A DNA stretch of 64,000 nt from Actinacidiphila glaucinigra (lineage in GTDB: Bacteria; Actinomycetota; Actinomycetes; Streptomycetales; Streptomycetaceae). Position 1 is the first letter of the stretch; every line of letters starts with the position of its first letter. The stretch lies in the NCBI RefSeq assembly GCF_900188405.1, contig NZ_FZOF01000031.1, forward strand, positions 1 to 64,000, in the 5' to 3' direction. A program made the translations under genes and the position numbers. Shown piece by piece: positions 21,012 to 30,181 of the stretch. The notes below the pieces were generated by a model. That model did not search any database, was not told where the DNA came from, and worked only from the letters and a program-made list of their open reading frames with translations.

Positions 21012-24000
21012 TCAGGCCCGCAGCCGCAGACCGCGGGGTGTCGCGTGGAAGCCGGCCGCCTCCAGGGAGCGGCCCAGCACCGAGGTCAGGGCGGACTCGC
21101 CGTTGGTGCGTTCCACCGTGAGCCGGCCGAGTGCGCCGTCGCGTACGGCCAGGGCGAGTGCGTCGGCGGCCGCCTGCAACCGCTCCTCGTCCGCGCCGCC
21201 GCCTGAGCCGTCTCCCAGGCCGTCGCCCTCCGCCGGGGAGGGGCCGGGCCATGCCAGCAGGGTCTTGCCGCCGCGCTCCACGTACAGCGTGAGCTCTCCG
21301 TCGACCAGGACGACCAGGGCCCCCGCCTTGCGTCCCGGCCGGTGGCTCACCCCGGCGGGCTGCTCGGGCCAGGGCAGGGCGGCACCGTAGGCGTTGGCCG
21401 GGTCGGCGGCGGCCAGCACCACGGTGCGGGCCTTCTCGTGCCGGGCGTCCTCGCGGTCCCGCGCGTTGCTGATGGCCCGCAGCCGGTCCACGGCTCCGTC
21501 CATGGCGAACTGGGCCGCGCCCAGCCCCTCCACGACATAGCCGCGGCGCGCCTGGCCGGTCTCCTCGAAGGCCGACAGCACCCGGTACGCGGCCGAGAAG
21601 CCGCCCTCCACGCCCTCGGCGGCCACCGCGCCGCGGGTGACCACGCCGTGCCGGTCCAGCAGGGTATGGGTGAGCGCGTGCGCCCGGTGCGTCGCGTCGG
21701 ACTCGGCGGCCGGCACCAGGGACCAGCGGCCCGCGGTCGTCGGCGGGCCGCCCCGAGAGGCCGTCACCCGGGGCGCGGGCCGGCCGGTGCGGGCCGTGAA
21801 GGCGCCGTAGCGGCCACGGGGCACCGCGCGGGGCGCCCGGTGGGCGGTGGAGCCCGCCGTACGGCCGGAGCCGAGCAGCGCGCGCAGCGGCGCGAGCGTG
21901 TCATTGGTCAGCCGGCCGGACCAGGCCAGCTCCCAGACCACCTCGGCCAGTTCCGGATCGGACACCTCGTGCCCGGCGGCGCCGACCTGCTCGGAGATCT
22001 GCCGGAAGAACAGCCCGTAGCCGCCCGAGAGCCCGTCCAGGACCGCGCGGTGCACCGGGGAGAGCTCCAGGGGCTGCGGCTGCGGCAGCAGCAGGGGCGC
22101 GGTGTCGGCGAGGTACAGCGACACCCAGCCGTCCTTGCCCTGCAGGGCGCCGGCCCCCGCCCACACGACCTCGCCCGCGGAGGTGAGCTCGTCCAGCATC
22201 GCCGGGGTGTAGTCCGCCACCCGGGCGGGCAGGACGAGCTTCTCCAGGGCCGAGGCGGGGACCGCCGCGCCCTGGAGCTGCTCCACGGCCCGCACCAGGC
22301 CGTCGAGGCCCCGCAGGCTGTGCGTGCCCACGTGCTGCCACTGCGGCAGGAAGGTGGCCAGGGTGGTCGGCGGCACGGGTTCCAGTTCGTGCCGCAGCGC
22401 CGCCAGCGAGCGCCGCCGAAGCCGCCGCAGCACACCGGCGTCGCACCACTCGTGGCCCGCGCCGTCCGGCCGGAACTCTCCCTGCACGACCCGCCCGGAC
22501 GCGGCGAGCCGGTGCAGGGTGCCGTCGGCGACGGCGGTGCCCAGGCCGAAGCGCCGGGCGGCCTCGGCCGAGGTGAACGGCCCGTGCGTACGGGCGTAGC
22601 GGGCCAGCAGATCGGCCAGGGGGTCCTTGACCGGCTCGGTGAAGGCCTCCGGCACACCGACCGGCAACGCGGTCCCCAGGGCGTCCCGCAGCCGCCCGGC
22701 GTCCTCCACGGCGGCCCAGTGCTCCACGCCCGCGACGCGGACCCTGATCGCCCGGCGCGCGCTCTCCAGCCCCGCCGCCCAGTCCGGCTCCGCTCCGCGG
22801 GCGGCCAACTCGGCGTCGTCCAGCGGGCCCAGCACCCGCAGCACGTCGGCGACGCCCTCGGGGCCCTTGATCCGCCGGTCCTCCGTGAGCCACTGCAGCT
22901 CGCGCTCCAGCTCCACCATGACGTCGGCGTCGAGCAGTTCGCGCAGCTCGGCCTGGCCCAGGAGCTCCGCCAGCAGCCGGGAGTCCAGCGAGAGCGCCGC
23001 GGCGCGGCGCTCGGCCAGGGGCGAGTCGCCCTCGTAGAGGAACTGGGCCACGTAGCCGAAGAGCAGCGACTTGGCGAACGGCGACGGCTCGGGCGTCGTC
23101 ACCTCGACCAGCCGTACCTTGCGGGACTCGACGTCGCCCATCAGCTCGACCAGCCCGGGGACGTCGAAGACGTCCTGCAGGCACTCGCGGACGGCCTCCA
23201 GCACGATCGGGAACGAACCGAACTCCGAGGCCACCTGGAGCAGCTGGGCGGCCCGCTGGCGCTGCTGCCACAGCGGCGTGCGCCTGCCCGGGTCGCGGCG
23301 GGGCAGCAGCAGCGCCCGGGCCGCGCACTCCCGGAACCGGGACGCGAACAGCGCGGAACCGCCGACCTGGTCGGTGACGAGCTGCTCGACCTCGCCCTTG
23401 TCGAAGACGACGTCGGCGGCGCCGACCGGCGACTGTTCTGCGTCGTACTCGCTGCCCTGCCTGGCCGGGTCCACGTCCAGCAGGTCAAGGCCCATCAGGT
23501 CCGCGTCCGGCAGGCGCAGCACGATCCCGTCGTCGGCGTGCATCACCTGCGCGTCGAAGCCGTACCGCTCACCGAGCCGGGCGCCCAGCGCGAGCGCCCA
23601 CGGCGCGTGGACCTGGGCGCCGAAGGGGGAGTGGACGACCACCCGCCAGTCGCCCAGCTCGTCCCGGAAGCGCTCCACCACGATGGTGCGGTCGTCGGGT
23701 ACATGGCCGCACGCCTTGCGCTGCTCCTCCAGGTAGGCCAGCACATTGTCGACCGCCCACGGGTCCAGGCCCGCCGCGGCCAGCCGTTCCCGGCCCTTCC
23801 GCGGCTCCAGGGCGGCGACCTCGCGCAGGAAGGCGCCCAGGGCGCGGCCCAGTTCGAGGGGGCGGCCGAGCTGGTCGCCCTTCCAGAAGGGCAGCCGCCC
23901 CGGCACACCCGGGGCGGGCGAGACCAGCACGCGGTCGCGGGTGATGTCCTCGATCCGCCACGAGGTCGTGCCCAGCGTGAAGACATCGCCCACCCGGGAC

Positions 24001-25730
24001 TCGTAGACCATCTCCTCGTCCAGCTCGCCGACCCGGCCGCCGCCCTTCTTCGGGTCGGCGCCGGCCAGGAACACCCCGAACAGCCCGCGGTCGGGGATGG
24101 TGCCGCCCGAGGTCACCGCCAGGCGCTGGGCGCCCGGCCGGCCCGCCACCGTGTTGGCCACCCGGTCCCACACCACGCGCGGCCGCAGCTCGGCGAAGGC
24201 GTCCGACGGATAGCGCCCGGCCAGCATGTCCAGCACCGCGGTGAACGCCGAGTGCGGCAGGGCCGCGAAGGGCGCGGCCCTGCGCACCACCGCCAGCAGC
24301 TCGTCGACGTCCCACGTGTCCAGCGCCGTCATCGCGACCAGCTGCTGCGCCAGGACGTCCAGGGGGTTGGACGGGACGCGCAGCGCCTCGATCGCGCCCT
24401 CCCGCATCCGCTCGGTGACGACCGCCGACTGCACCAGGTCACCGCGGTACTTGGGGAAGACCACGCCCGTCGAGACCGCCCCCACCTGGTGACCGGCCCG
24501 GCCCACGCGCTGCAGCCCGGACGCCACCGAGGGCGGCGACTCCACCTGGACGACCAGGTCCACCGCGCCCATGTCGATGCCCAGCTCCAGGCTGGACGTG
24601 GCGACGACGGCCGGCAGCCGCCCGGCCTTGAGGTCCTCCTCCACCAGGGCGCGCTGCTCCTTGGAGACCGAGCCGTGGTGCGCCCTGGCCAGCACCGGCG
24701 GCGCACCGCGCGCCGCCCCGGACTGCGCCATGATCTCCGCGGGCGGCGCGCCCTCGGGCAGGGGCTCGCCCGTGGCCCGCTCGTACGCGATCTCGTTGAG
24801 CCGGTTGCACAGCCGCTCGGCCAGGCGGCGCGAGTTGGCGAAGACGATCGTGGACCGGTGGTCCTGCACGAGGTCGGCGATGCGCTCCTCGACGTGCGGC
24901 CAGATCGAGGGCCGGGGGTCGTCGCCCTCGGTGGCGGGGGAGCCGCCGAGCTCGCCCAGGTCCTCGACGGGGACGACCACCGACAGGTCGAACTCCTTCT
25001 GCGACGGGGGCTGGACGACCGTCACCTTGCGCTGGGGCGACAGGAAGCGCGCCACCTCGTCCACCGGGCGGACCGTCGCCGACAGGCCGATACGCCGCGC
25101 GGGGCGCTCCAGCAGCTCGTCGAGCCGCTCCAGCGACAAGGCCAGGTGCGCGCCGCGCTTCGTCCCGGCGACGGCGTGCACCTCGTCCAGGATCACCGTC
25201 TCGACGCCGCGCAGCGACTCCCGGGTCGAGGAGGTCAGCATGAGGAACAGCGACTCGGGGGTCGTGATCAGGATGTCCGGCGGCCGGGTCGCCAGAGCGC
25301 GCCGCTCGGCGGCAGGGGTGTCGCCCGAGCGGATCCCCACCCGCACCTCGGGCTCCGGCAGCCCCAGCCGGACGGACTCGTGCCGCAGACCGGTCAGCGG
25401 ACTGCGCAGATTGCGCTCCACGTCGACGGCGAGCGCCTTCAGCGGCGACACGTAGAGCACACGGCAGCGGCGCTTGGCCTCGGCGGGCGGCGGCGTCGAC
25501 GCCAGCCGGTCCAGGGCGGCCAGGAACGCCGCGAGCGTCTTGCCGGAGCCGGTGGGGGCCACCACGAGCACGTCGGACCCGCCGGCGATCGCCCGCCACG
25601 CCCCCGCCTGGGCGGCGGTGGGCGCATCGAAGGCCCCCGTGAACCACGCGCGCGTGGCGGGGGCGAACGCGTCGAGGGCCCCCGCGGGATCCTGCTCCTG
25701 CGGGGTGCCACCGCTGCTCCGTCGCGACAT
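21012..25730 (-). CDS. lhr: Lhr-type ATP-dependent DNA helicase
   Basis: The 1572-residue superfamily 2 helicase has Walker A APTGSGKT (K64), DEVH box (LDEVHAVAG, about residue 180), motif III GLSATV, and RecA2 motifs including a QRVGRAGHQ-type arginine-finger stretch. The Lhr winged-helix/beta-barrel core (to about residue 860) and a long C-terminal domain characteristic of full-length Lhr follow. It translocates 3' to 5' on DNA and unwinds RNA:DNA hybrids in characterised homologues. ATG 25730 was chosen; ATG 25739 is three codons upstream and equally possible. It leads the minus-strand group lhr-nei. Confidence 0.94.
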   Translation of the reverse strand: MSRRSSGGTPQEQDPAGALDAFAPATRAWFTGAFDAPTAAQAGAWRAIAGGSDVLVVAPTGSGKTLAAFLAALDRLASTPPPAEAKRRCRVLYVSPLKALAVDVERNLRSPLTGLRHESVRLGLPEPEVRVGIRSGDTPAAERRALATRPPDILITTPESLFLMLTSSTRESLRGVETVILDEVHAVAGTKRGAHLALSLERLDELLERPARRIGLSATVRPVDEVARFLSPQRKVTVVQPPSQKEFDLSVVVPVEDLGELGGSPATEGDDPRPSIWPHVEERIADLVQDHRSTIVFANSRRLAERLCNRLNEIAYERATGEPLPEGAPPAEIMAQSGAARGAPPVLARAHHGSVSKEQRALVEEDLKAGRLPAVVATSSLELGIDMGAVDLVVQVESPPSVASGLQRVGRAGHQVGAVSTGVVFPKYRGDLVQSAVVTERMREGAIEALRVPSNPLDVLAQQLVAMTALDTWDVDELLAVVRRAAPFAALPHSAFTAVLDMLAGRYPSDAFAELRPRVVWDRVANTVAGRPGAQRLAVTSGGTIPDRGLFGVFLAGADPKKGGGRVGELDEEMVYESRVGDVFTLGTTSWRIEDITRDRVLVSPAPGVPGRLPFWKGDQLGRPLELGRALGAFLREVAALEPRKGRERLAAAGLDPWAVDNVLAYLEEQRKACGHVPDDRTIVVERFRDELGDWRVVVHSPFGAQVHAPWALALGARLGERYGFDAQVMHADDGIVLRLPDADLMGLDLLDVDPARQGSEYDAEQSPVGAADVVFDKGEVEQLVTDQVGGSALFASRFRECAARALLLPRRDPGRRTPLWQQRQRAAQLLQVASEFGSFPIVLEAVRECLQDVFDVPGLVELMGDVESRKVRLVEVTTPEPSPFAKSLLFGYVAQFLYEGDSPLAERRAAALSLDSRLLAELLGQAELRELLDADVMVELERELQWLTEDRRIKGPEGVADVLRVLGPLDDAELAARGAEPDWAAGLESARRAIRVRVAGVEHWAAVEDAGRLRDALGTALPVGVPEAFTEPVKDPLADLLARYARTHGPFTSAEAARRFGLGTAVADGTLHRLAASGRVVQGEFRPDGAGHEWCDAGVLRRLRRRSLAALRHELEPVPPTTLATFLPQWQHVGTHSLRGLDGLVRAVEQLQGAAVPASALEKLVLPARVADYTPAMLDELTSAGEVVWAGAGALQGKDGWVSLYLADTAPLLLPQPQPLELSPVHRAVLDGLSGGYGLFFRQISEQVGAAGHEVSDPELAEVVWELAWSGRLTNDTLAPLRALLGSGRTAGSTAHRAPRAVPRGRYGAFTARTGRPAPRVTASRGGPPTTAGRWSLVPAAESDATHRAHALTHTLLDRHGVVTRGAVAAEGVEGGFSAAYRVLSAFEETGQARRGYVVEGLGAAQFAMDGAVDRLRAISNARDREDARHEKARTVVLAAADPANAYGAALPWPEQPAGVSHRPGRKAGALVVLVDGELTLYVERGGKTLLAWPGPSPAEGDGLGDGSGGGADEERLQAAADALALAVRDGALGRLTVERTNGESALTSVLGRSLEAAGFHATPRGLRLRA

Positions 25731-25820
25731 GCCATCCATCCTGCCTCGCCGCACTGACAAACCGCCCCCGTCCGGTGCCCGCACCGCCTTTCCCCGGCGG
25801 GTTCGGCGCAGAATGGGGGG

Positions 25821-26669
25821 ATGGGGTCGGACGAGCGGGCACGGCTGTGGAGGCATCCGGGGCTGCCGGACGTCGACCTGCTGCGGGCCCGGTACGTGCG
25901 CAAGACCTTCGTCCGGCACACGCACGAGTCCTTCGTGATCGCCGGCATCACCAAGGGCGTCGAGGCCTTCCACCACCACGGCACGATCGAGCGGGCGGGG
26001 CCGGGGGCGGTGGCGCTGATCAACCCCGACACGGCGCACACCGGGCACGCCGGCGTGCCCGAGGGGTGGACGTACAGCGTGCTCTACCCCGGGGCGGACA
26101 TCGTGGCCTCCGTCGCGGCGGAGACCGCGGCGATCCGAGGGACGGCGGGCTTCGCCGTGGCCGTCGCCGAGGACCCGTACGCCGTGCACCTGGTCACCCA
26201 GGTGCTGCGGGCGACCGACCAGGCCAACGCGCTCGCCGCCGACACCATGATGCGGCTCGCCATCGCCCGGCTGCTGCGCGCCCACGGGGGCACGCTGCCC
26301 GAGCGCACCCCGCTCACCGCGGGCGCCCGCAGCGCCGAGCGCGCCCGGCAGATCCTGGAGGCGCGCCTCACCGACCCGCCGCCGCTGGCCGAACTCGCGG
26401 CAGAGCTCGGCACCAGCCCCTTCGCGCTGCTGCGCGGTTTCCGCGACCACTACGGCATGCCGCCGCACGCCTGGCTCACCGACGCCCGGGTCCGCCGCGC
26501 ACGGCGCCTGCTGGACGGCGGGACGGCTCCGGCCGAGGCCGCGGTCGCGGTGGGCTTCACCGACCAGCCCCATCTGAACCGCCACTTCACGCGGATCGTG
26601 GGGGTGCCGCCGGGCGCGTACCGGCGGGAGCGCAAGAACGTACAAGACGGCGCCGAGGGCGCCGCCTAG
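25821..26669 (+). CDS. AraC-family transcriptional regulator
   Basis: The 282-residue protein has an N-terminal cupin-like ligand domain (residues about 10-170, HTHESFVIAGI and the GAVALINPDTAHTG strand) and two helix-turn-helix units at the C terminus (about 180-275, ending VGFTDQPHLNRHFTRIVGVPP). The next two genes encode an AzlCD exporter, so it probably controls that pair in response to an amino acid. A gcagaat box six bases before ATG may be a -10 element and no ribosome site is evident. It is divergent from lhr. Confidence 0.92.
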   Translation: MGSDERARLWRHPGLPDVDLLRARYVRKTFVRHTHESFVIAGITKGVEAFHHHGTIERAGPGAVALINPDTAHTGHAGVPEGWTYSVLYPGADIVASVAAETAAIRGTAGFAVAVAEDPYAVHLVTQVLRATDQANALAADTMMRLAIARLLRAHGGTLPERTPLTAGARSAERARQILEARLTDPPPLAELAAELGTSPFALLRGFRDHYGMPPHAWLTDARVRRARRLLDGGTAPAEAAVAVGFTDQPHLNRHFTRIVGVPPGAYRRERKNVQDGAEGAA

Positions 26670-26679
26670 CGTCGGACGG

Positions 26680-27411
26680 GTGACCGCAGCACCCCTGGAA
26701 GCCGGACAGCACCGGCAGCAGCCCCCACCGACCTCCGCCAAACCGCGTTCCGCGGTCGTTCGCGACGCCCTGGGCGTGGGCGTCGCCGTGGGCCTGTCCG
26801 GGTTCGCCTTCGGGGTGACCGCGGCGGGGGCCGGGCTGAGCCTGCTGCAGAGCTGCGCGCTCAGCCTGCTGGTGTTCACCGGCGCCTCGCAGTTCGCGCT
26901 CGTGGGCGCCCTGGGCGCGGGCGGCAGCCCCCTGGCGGCCGCCGCCGGGGCGTTCTTCCTCGGGGTGCGCAACGCCTTCTACGGGCTGCGGCTTTCCGGA
27001 CTGCTGCGCCTCCCGCGGGCGGTGCGCCCCTTCGCGGCGCAGTGGGTGATCGACGAGACCTCCGCCGTCGCCCTCGCGCAGCCCGACCGGGCGAGCGCCC
27101 GGCTGGGCTTCACGGTCACCGGCGCCAGCCTCTACGTGCTGTGGAACCTGACCACGTTCCTGGGCGGGCTCGGTGCCGCCGCGCTCGGCGACCCGGCCGA
27201 CTGGGGCCTGGACGCGGCCGGCCCGGCGGTCTTCCTCGCGCTGCTCGCACCCATGCTGCGGGGCCGCCGCGAGCGTGCCACGGCGGCCCTGGCCGTACCG
27301 CTCGCCCTGGTGTGCCTGCCGCTGCTCCCCGCCGGGGTGCCCGTCCTGGTCGCGGCACTGGCCGCGCCCCTCGTCCTGGCCGTGACCCGCCGCAAGGAGG
27401 CCGACCGTTGA
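26680..27411 (+). CDS. azlC: AzlC-family branched-chain amino acid exporter, large subunit
   Basis: The 243-residue protein has about seven membrane segments after an N-terminal polar tail. It carries the family pattern GASQFALVGALGAGGSPLAAA and LGVRNAFYGLRL. AzlC works with the small AzlD protein in export of branched-chain amino acids or analogues. GTG 26680 starts ten bases behind the AraC gene stop; the azlD start overlaps its stop codon. Confidence 0.9.
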   Translation: MTAAPLEAGQHRQQPPPTSAKPRSAVVRDALGVGVAVGLSGFAFGVTAAGAGLSLLQSCALSLLVFTGASQFALVGALGAGGSPLAAAAGAFFLGVRNAFYGLRLSGLLRLPRAVRPFAAQWVIDETSAVALAQPDRASARLGFTVTGASLYVLWNLTTFLGGLGAAALGDPADWGLDAAGPAVFLALLAPMLRGRRERATAALAVPLALVCLPLLPAGVPVLVAALAAPLVLAVTRRKEADR

Positions 27412-27716
27412 GCACATGGATCGCCGTGGGCGTCACGGCCCTCGGCTGCTACGGGGTGAAGCTGCTGGGCCTGTCCGTCCCCGCCGGCTTCCTGGAACGT
27501 CCCGTCGTACGGCGGCTGGCCGCGCTGCTGCCCATCGCCCTGCTGGCGGCCCTCACAGCGCTGCAGGCCTTCGGGGACGGCCGCGCCCTGGTGCTCGACG
27601 CGCGCGCCGCGGGCCTGGCGGCGGCCGGCGTCGCCCTGCTGCTGCGCGCCCCTTTCCTGCTGGTCGTCGCCGTGGCGGTGGTGGTGACCGGAGGGCTGCG
27701 GGCCGTCACCGGGTGA
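27408..27716 (+). CDS. azlD: AzlD-family exporter small subunit, TTG start
   Basis: The 102-residue hydrophobic protein has three to four membrane segments and the AzlD pattern around ALGCYGVKLLGLSVP, ERPVVRRLAALLPIALLAAL. It starts with TTG at 27408, overlapping the azlC TGA, with a perfect AAGGAGG seven bases upstream that fixes this unusual start. It is translationally coupled to azlC. Confidence 0.9.
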   Translation: MSTWIAVGVTALGCYGVKLLGLSVPAGFLERPVVRRLAALLPIALLAALTALQAFGDGRALVLDARAAGLAAAGVALLLRAPFLLVVAVAVVVTGGLRAVTG

Positions 27717-27776
27717 CGGGTTACTGTGATCCGTCACAAAGGACGCGCGAGTGAACGCGAGTGAAGGGGTGGGACG

Positions 27777-28997
27777 ATGGCGGCCGACACCCTGCCGGTC
27801 CTCTCCGACGCGGCCCGCGCCCTCGCGGCGCGCTGCGAGCACAAGGTGAACGAGATCGCCCGCACCATGACGACGCGCGCCTTCACCGACCTCCCCGGCT
27901 ACGCCGAACTGCCCGCCGACGTCAAGGAAGGGGAGCTCGCCGCCACCGCGCGCCACGGCCTGCGGCTCTTCCTGCGCCGGGTCGTCCACGGCACCCCCGC
28001 CGAGCGGCCGGAACGGGGCGACTTCGACCGCTTCAGGGAACGCGCCGCCCAGCGCGCAGAGGAGGGGCTGCCCCTGCACCTGGTGCTGCGCAGCCATCTG
28101 CGCGGCACCGCCGTGCTGTGGCGGGCGCTGCGCGAGGTGGCCCGGCCGGGCGAGGAGGCCGCGCTCGCCGAACTCGCCGACGTCCTCATCGGCATCCAGG
28201 AGGGCATCGTCGGCGCCGTCTCCGAGACGTACCTGGACGAGCAGAGCACCCTCGCCGCCGAACGCCGTGAGGAGCGCCGCGCCCTGGTGCGGGCGCTGCT
28301 GGACGGATCCCTGCCGCCGGAACGGCTGTCCGCCGGGCGGCTGGGCCTGGCGGACGGCGCCCTCGTGCTGGCCCTGCACTTCCCGCCCGAGGACGCCGCG
28401 GGCCGCCCCTCGGCCGCCGCGCACCGCAGGCCGCGCCGTGCCCAGGCCGCCCTCGACCGCGCCTTCGGCGCCGAGGTGCCCGCCCTGCTCGACGACACCG
28501 GCGGCCACGCCGTCGTCCCGGGACACCGGGTGCCGCCGGGCGGCGACGACGGTCTGCTGGCCTCCCTGCGCCGCGCCTGCTCCCCCGACGTACGGCTGGC
28601 CGTCGTCACCGCCGCCGCGCCCGGGGACATCCCCGGCGCCGCCCGCACGGCGTCGGAGGTGCTGCGGGTGGCCCGCGCCGGCGGTCTGCCGCCCGGGCTG
28701 CACCGGCTCGACGACGTACTGCTGGAGTACCACCTGTCACGGCGTGACGAGAGCAGTGAGCGCATAGCCGCTCTGCTCGACCCCATCGCGGACCGCCAGG
28801 ACCTGGTCGAGACCCTGCGGACCTATCTCGGCAGCCGGCAGGAACGCCGCAGCACCGCACGCCAGTTGGGGCTGCACCCCAACACCGTCGACAACCGGCT
28901 CGCCCGGATCTGCGAACTCACCGGGCTCGACCTCGCCGCGCCGCACGGCACGGCCCTGGCGCTGGCCGCGCTGCTGCTGCGCGACGGCGCCGGGTGA
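27777..28997 (+). CDS. PucR-type helix-turn-helix regulator
   Basis: The 406-residue protein has an all-helical N-terminal region of the RsbRD/PucR-associated kind (residues about 1-170), a degenerate GGDEF-like middle (about 180-310) and the PucR C-terminal helix-turn-helix (about 335-400: ETLRTYLGSRQERRSTARQL, then LHPNTVDNRLARICELTGLD). Such proteins are one-component regulators with poorly known ligands. ATG 27777 has a weak gggtggga site upstream. It is separate from azlD by 60 bases and could still be cotranscribed. Confidence 0.87.
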   Translation: MAADTLPVLSDAARALAARCEHKVNEIARTMTTRAFTDLPGYAELPADVKEGELAATARHGLRLFLRRVVHGTPAERPERGDFDRFRERAAQRAEEGLPLHLVLRSHLRGTAVLWRALREVARPGEEAALAELADVLIGIQEGIVGAVSETYLDEQSTLAAERREERRALVRALLDGSLPPERLSAGRLGLADGALVLALHFPPEDAAGRPSAAAHRRPRRAQAALDRAFGAEVPALLDDTGGHAVVPGHRVPPGGDDGLLASLRRACSPDVRLAVVTAAAPGDIPGAARTASEVLRVARAGGLPPGLHRLDDVLLEYHLSRRDESSERIAALLDPIADRQDLVETLRTYLGSRQERRSTARQLGLHPNTVDNRLARICELTGLDLAAPHGTALALAALLLRDGAG

Positions 28998-29003
28998 GCC
29001 GGC

Positions 29004-29906
29004 TCAGACCAGGCGCCCGTAGGCCCGCAGGGTGAGCAGCGCGTCGAGGGTGACGAGGGGCCGCCGCTCCAGCAGCGTCCCGGGCGCCCAGGCGGGCCGC
29101 CGAGCGGGCCAGCCGCCGTCGTCCTGCTGGCCGGCCGCGAGGAAGTCCAGCGCGCGGTCCATCTCCGCGTCCGTGAACCATTCCCGCGCCGGGGACTGCG
29201 GCGTGCGCGCGTAGTCGTACGCGAAACGGTGCTCGCCGTCGGGCGCTCCGGACGGAGGGGCGTGCTCCGGGTCCCGGCCGGGGTCCAGCACGACAAGCCG
29301 CTGCTCGCGCACGATCCGTCCCAGGCGCGCCGCCGCCTCCCGGGCCCGCGCGCGGTCGGGCGCGTGGTCCAGGAACGCCATCGCGGCCACGGCCTCACCG
29401 GGATGGGTCTTGTCGAGCGTCTCGATCGCCGACCAGCAGAAGTCCGTGGCCCGGAACAGCCAGGCGTGCCACACCTCGTTGCGGTGCAACGTGCCCACCA
29501 CGGGCCCGGTGGCCAGCAGGTCGCCGGGAGGGCAGTCCACCAGCGGCAGCCAGGGGGCGACCGGGAAGCCGCGCAGCGAGGGGTGGAGCGCGGGCAGCGC
29601 GCCCTCCGGGGTCGACACGGCCGTCACGTAGCGGCAGATCCGCTCCGCGCGCTGGCCGCCGCACCTGCCGATCTCGTCGAGCACCTCCAGCGCGTGGACC
29701 ACGTGCAGCGGCTGGCTGACCGTGCCGCGCAGATCGGGGTCGAGGGCGTGGCCGTAGCCGTCGTCGGCGTTGCGGTACGCGGACAGCGCGGTCTCCACCG
29801 CGTCCGCCGGGCCGTTTCGGAAGTGGTACGCGAACCTGCGCTGCTCGAGCACGCGTGCGGTCAGCCACACGAAATGCTCGGCGCGTTCTAGCGGGGTTGC
29901 TGGCAT
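29004..29906 (-). CDS. unknown protein, possible alpha/alpha-toroid (prenyltransferase-repeat-like)
   Basis: The 300-residue product has no membrane segment. Helical repeats and two turn motifs resembling those of squalene cyclase/prenyltransferase toroids are visible: YRNADDGYGHALDPDLRG near residue 45 and GQQDDGGWPARRPAW near residue 265. The Asp-Asp-Gly-Gly-Trp turn is of the QW type but too few repeats are present to claim a terpene cyclase. ATG 29906 is preceded at six bases by TACTGT, suggesting a leaderless mRNA. It is convergent with the PucR gene (six bases between stops). Confidence 0.75.
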   Translation of the reverse strand: MPATPLERAEHFVWLTARVLEQRRFAYHFRNGPADAVETALSAYRNADDGYGHALDPDLRGTVSQPLHVVHALEVLDEIGRCGGQRAERICRYVTAVSTPEGALPALHPSLRGFPVAPWLPLVDCPPGDLLATGPVVGTLHRNEVWHAWLFRATDFCWSAIETLDKTHPGEAVAAMAFLDHAPDRARAREAAARLGRIVREQRLVVLDPGRDPEHAPPSGAPDGEHRFAYDYARTPQSPAREWFTDAEMDRALDFLAAGQQDDGGWPARRPAWAPGTLLERRPLVTLDALLTLRAYGRLV

Positions 29907-30181
29907 GTGCGCACAGTAGGCCTCCGGAAGCGCTCTGCACACGGAAGTGCGCAGGGAGCACCCTGGCGTGCGACCACGCGCCCCCCGGTACGGGTCATGA
30001 GCCGCGGGGAGTTGACGGCAGCCCCGGCGCACCCCGGACCCGATGTGCGGAGGACGCGGGGGAGGGGGCGCGGCGGCCGGCCCACCCGTATGACGTGCGT
30101 GCGGTCGCCGAGGGCGGTGTCCGCGGCGGCACGGCCCGAGCGCCCCGGTGACGATGCGCGCGCGGGTCCCGGGGGGTTTGA

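Noticed and set aside
21342..25757. Plus-strand open frame of about 1470 codons opposite lhr
   Set aside because: Arg/Gly/Pro-rich shadow of lhr; lhr on the minus strand has full helicase motifs.
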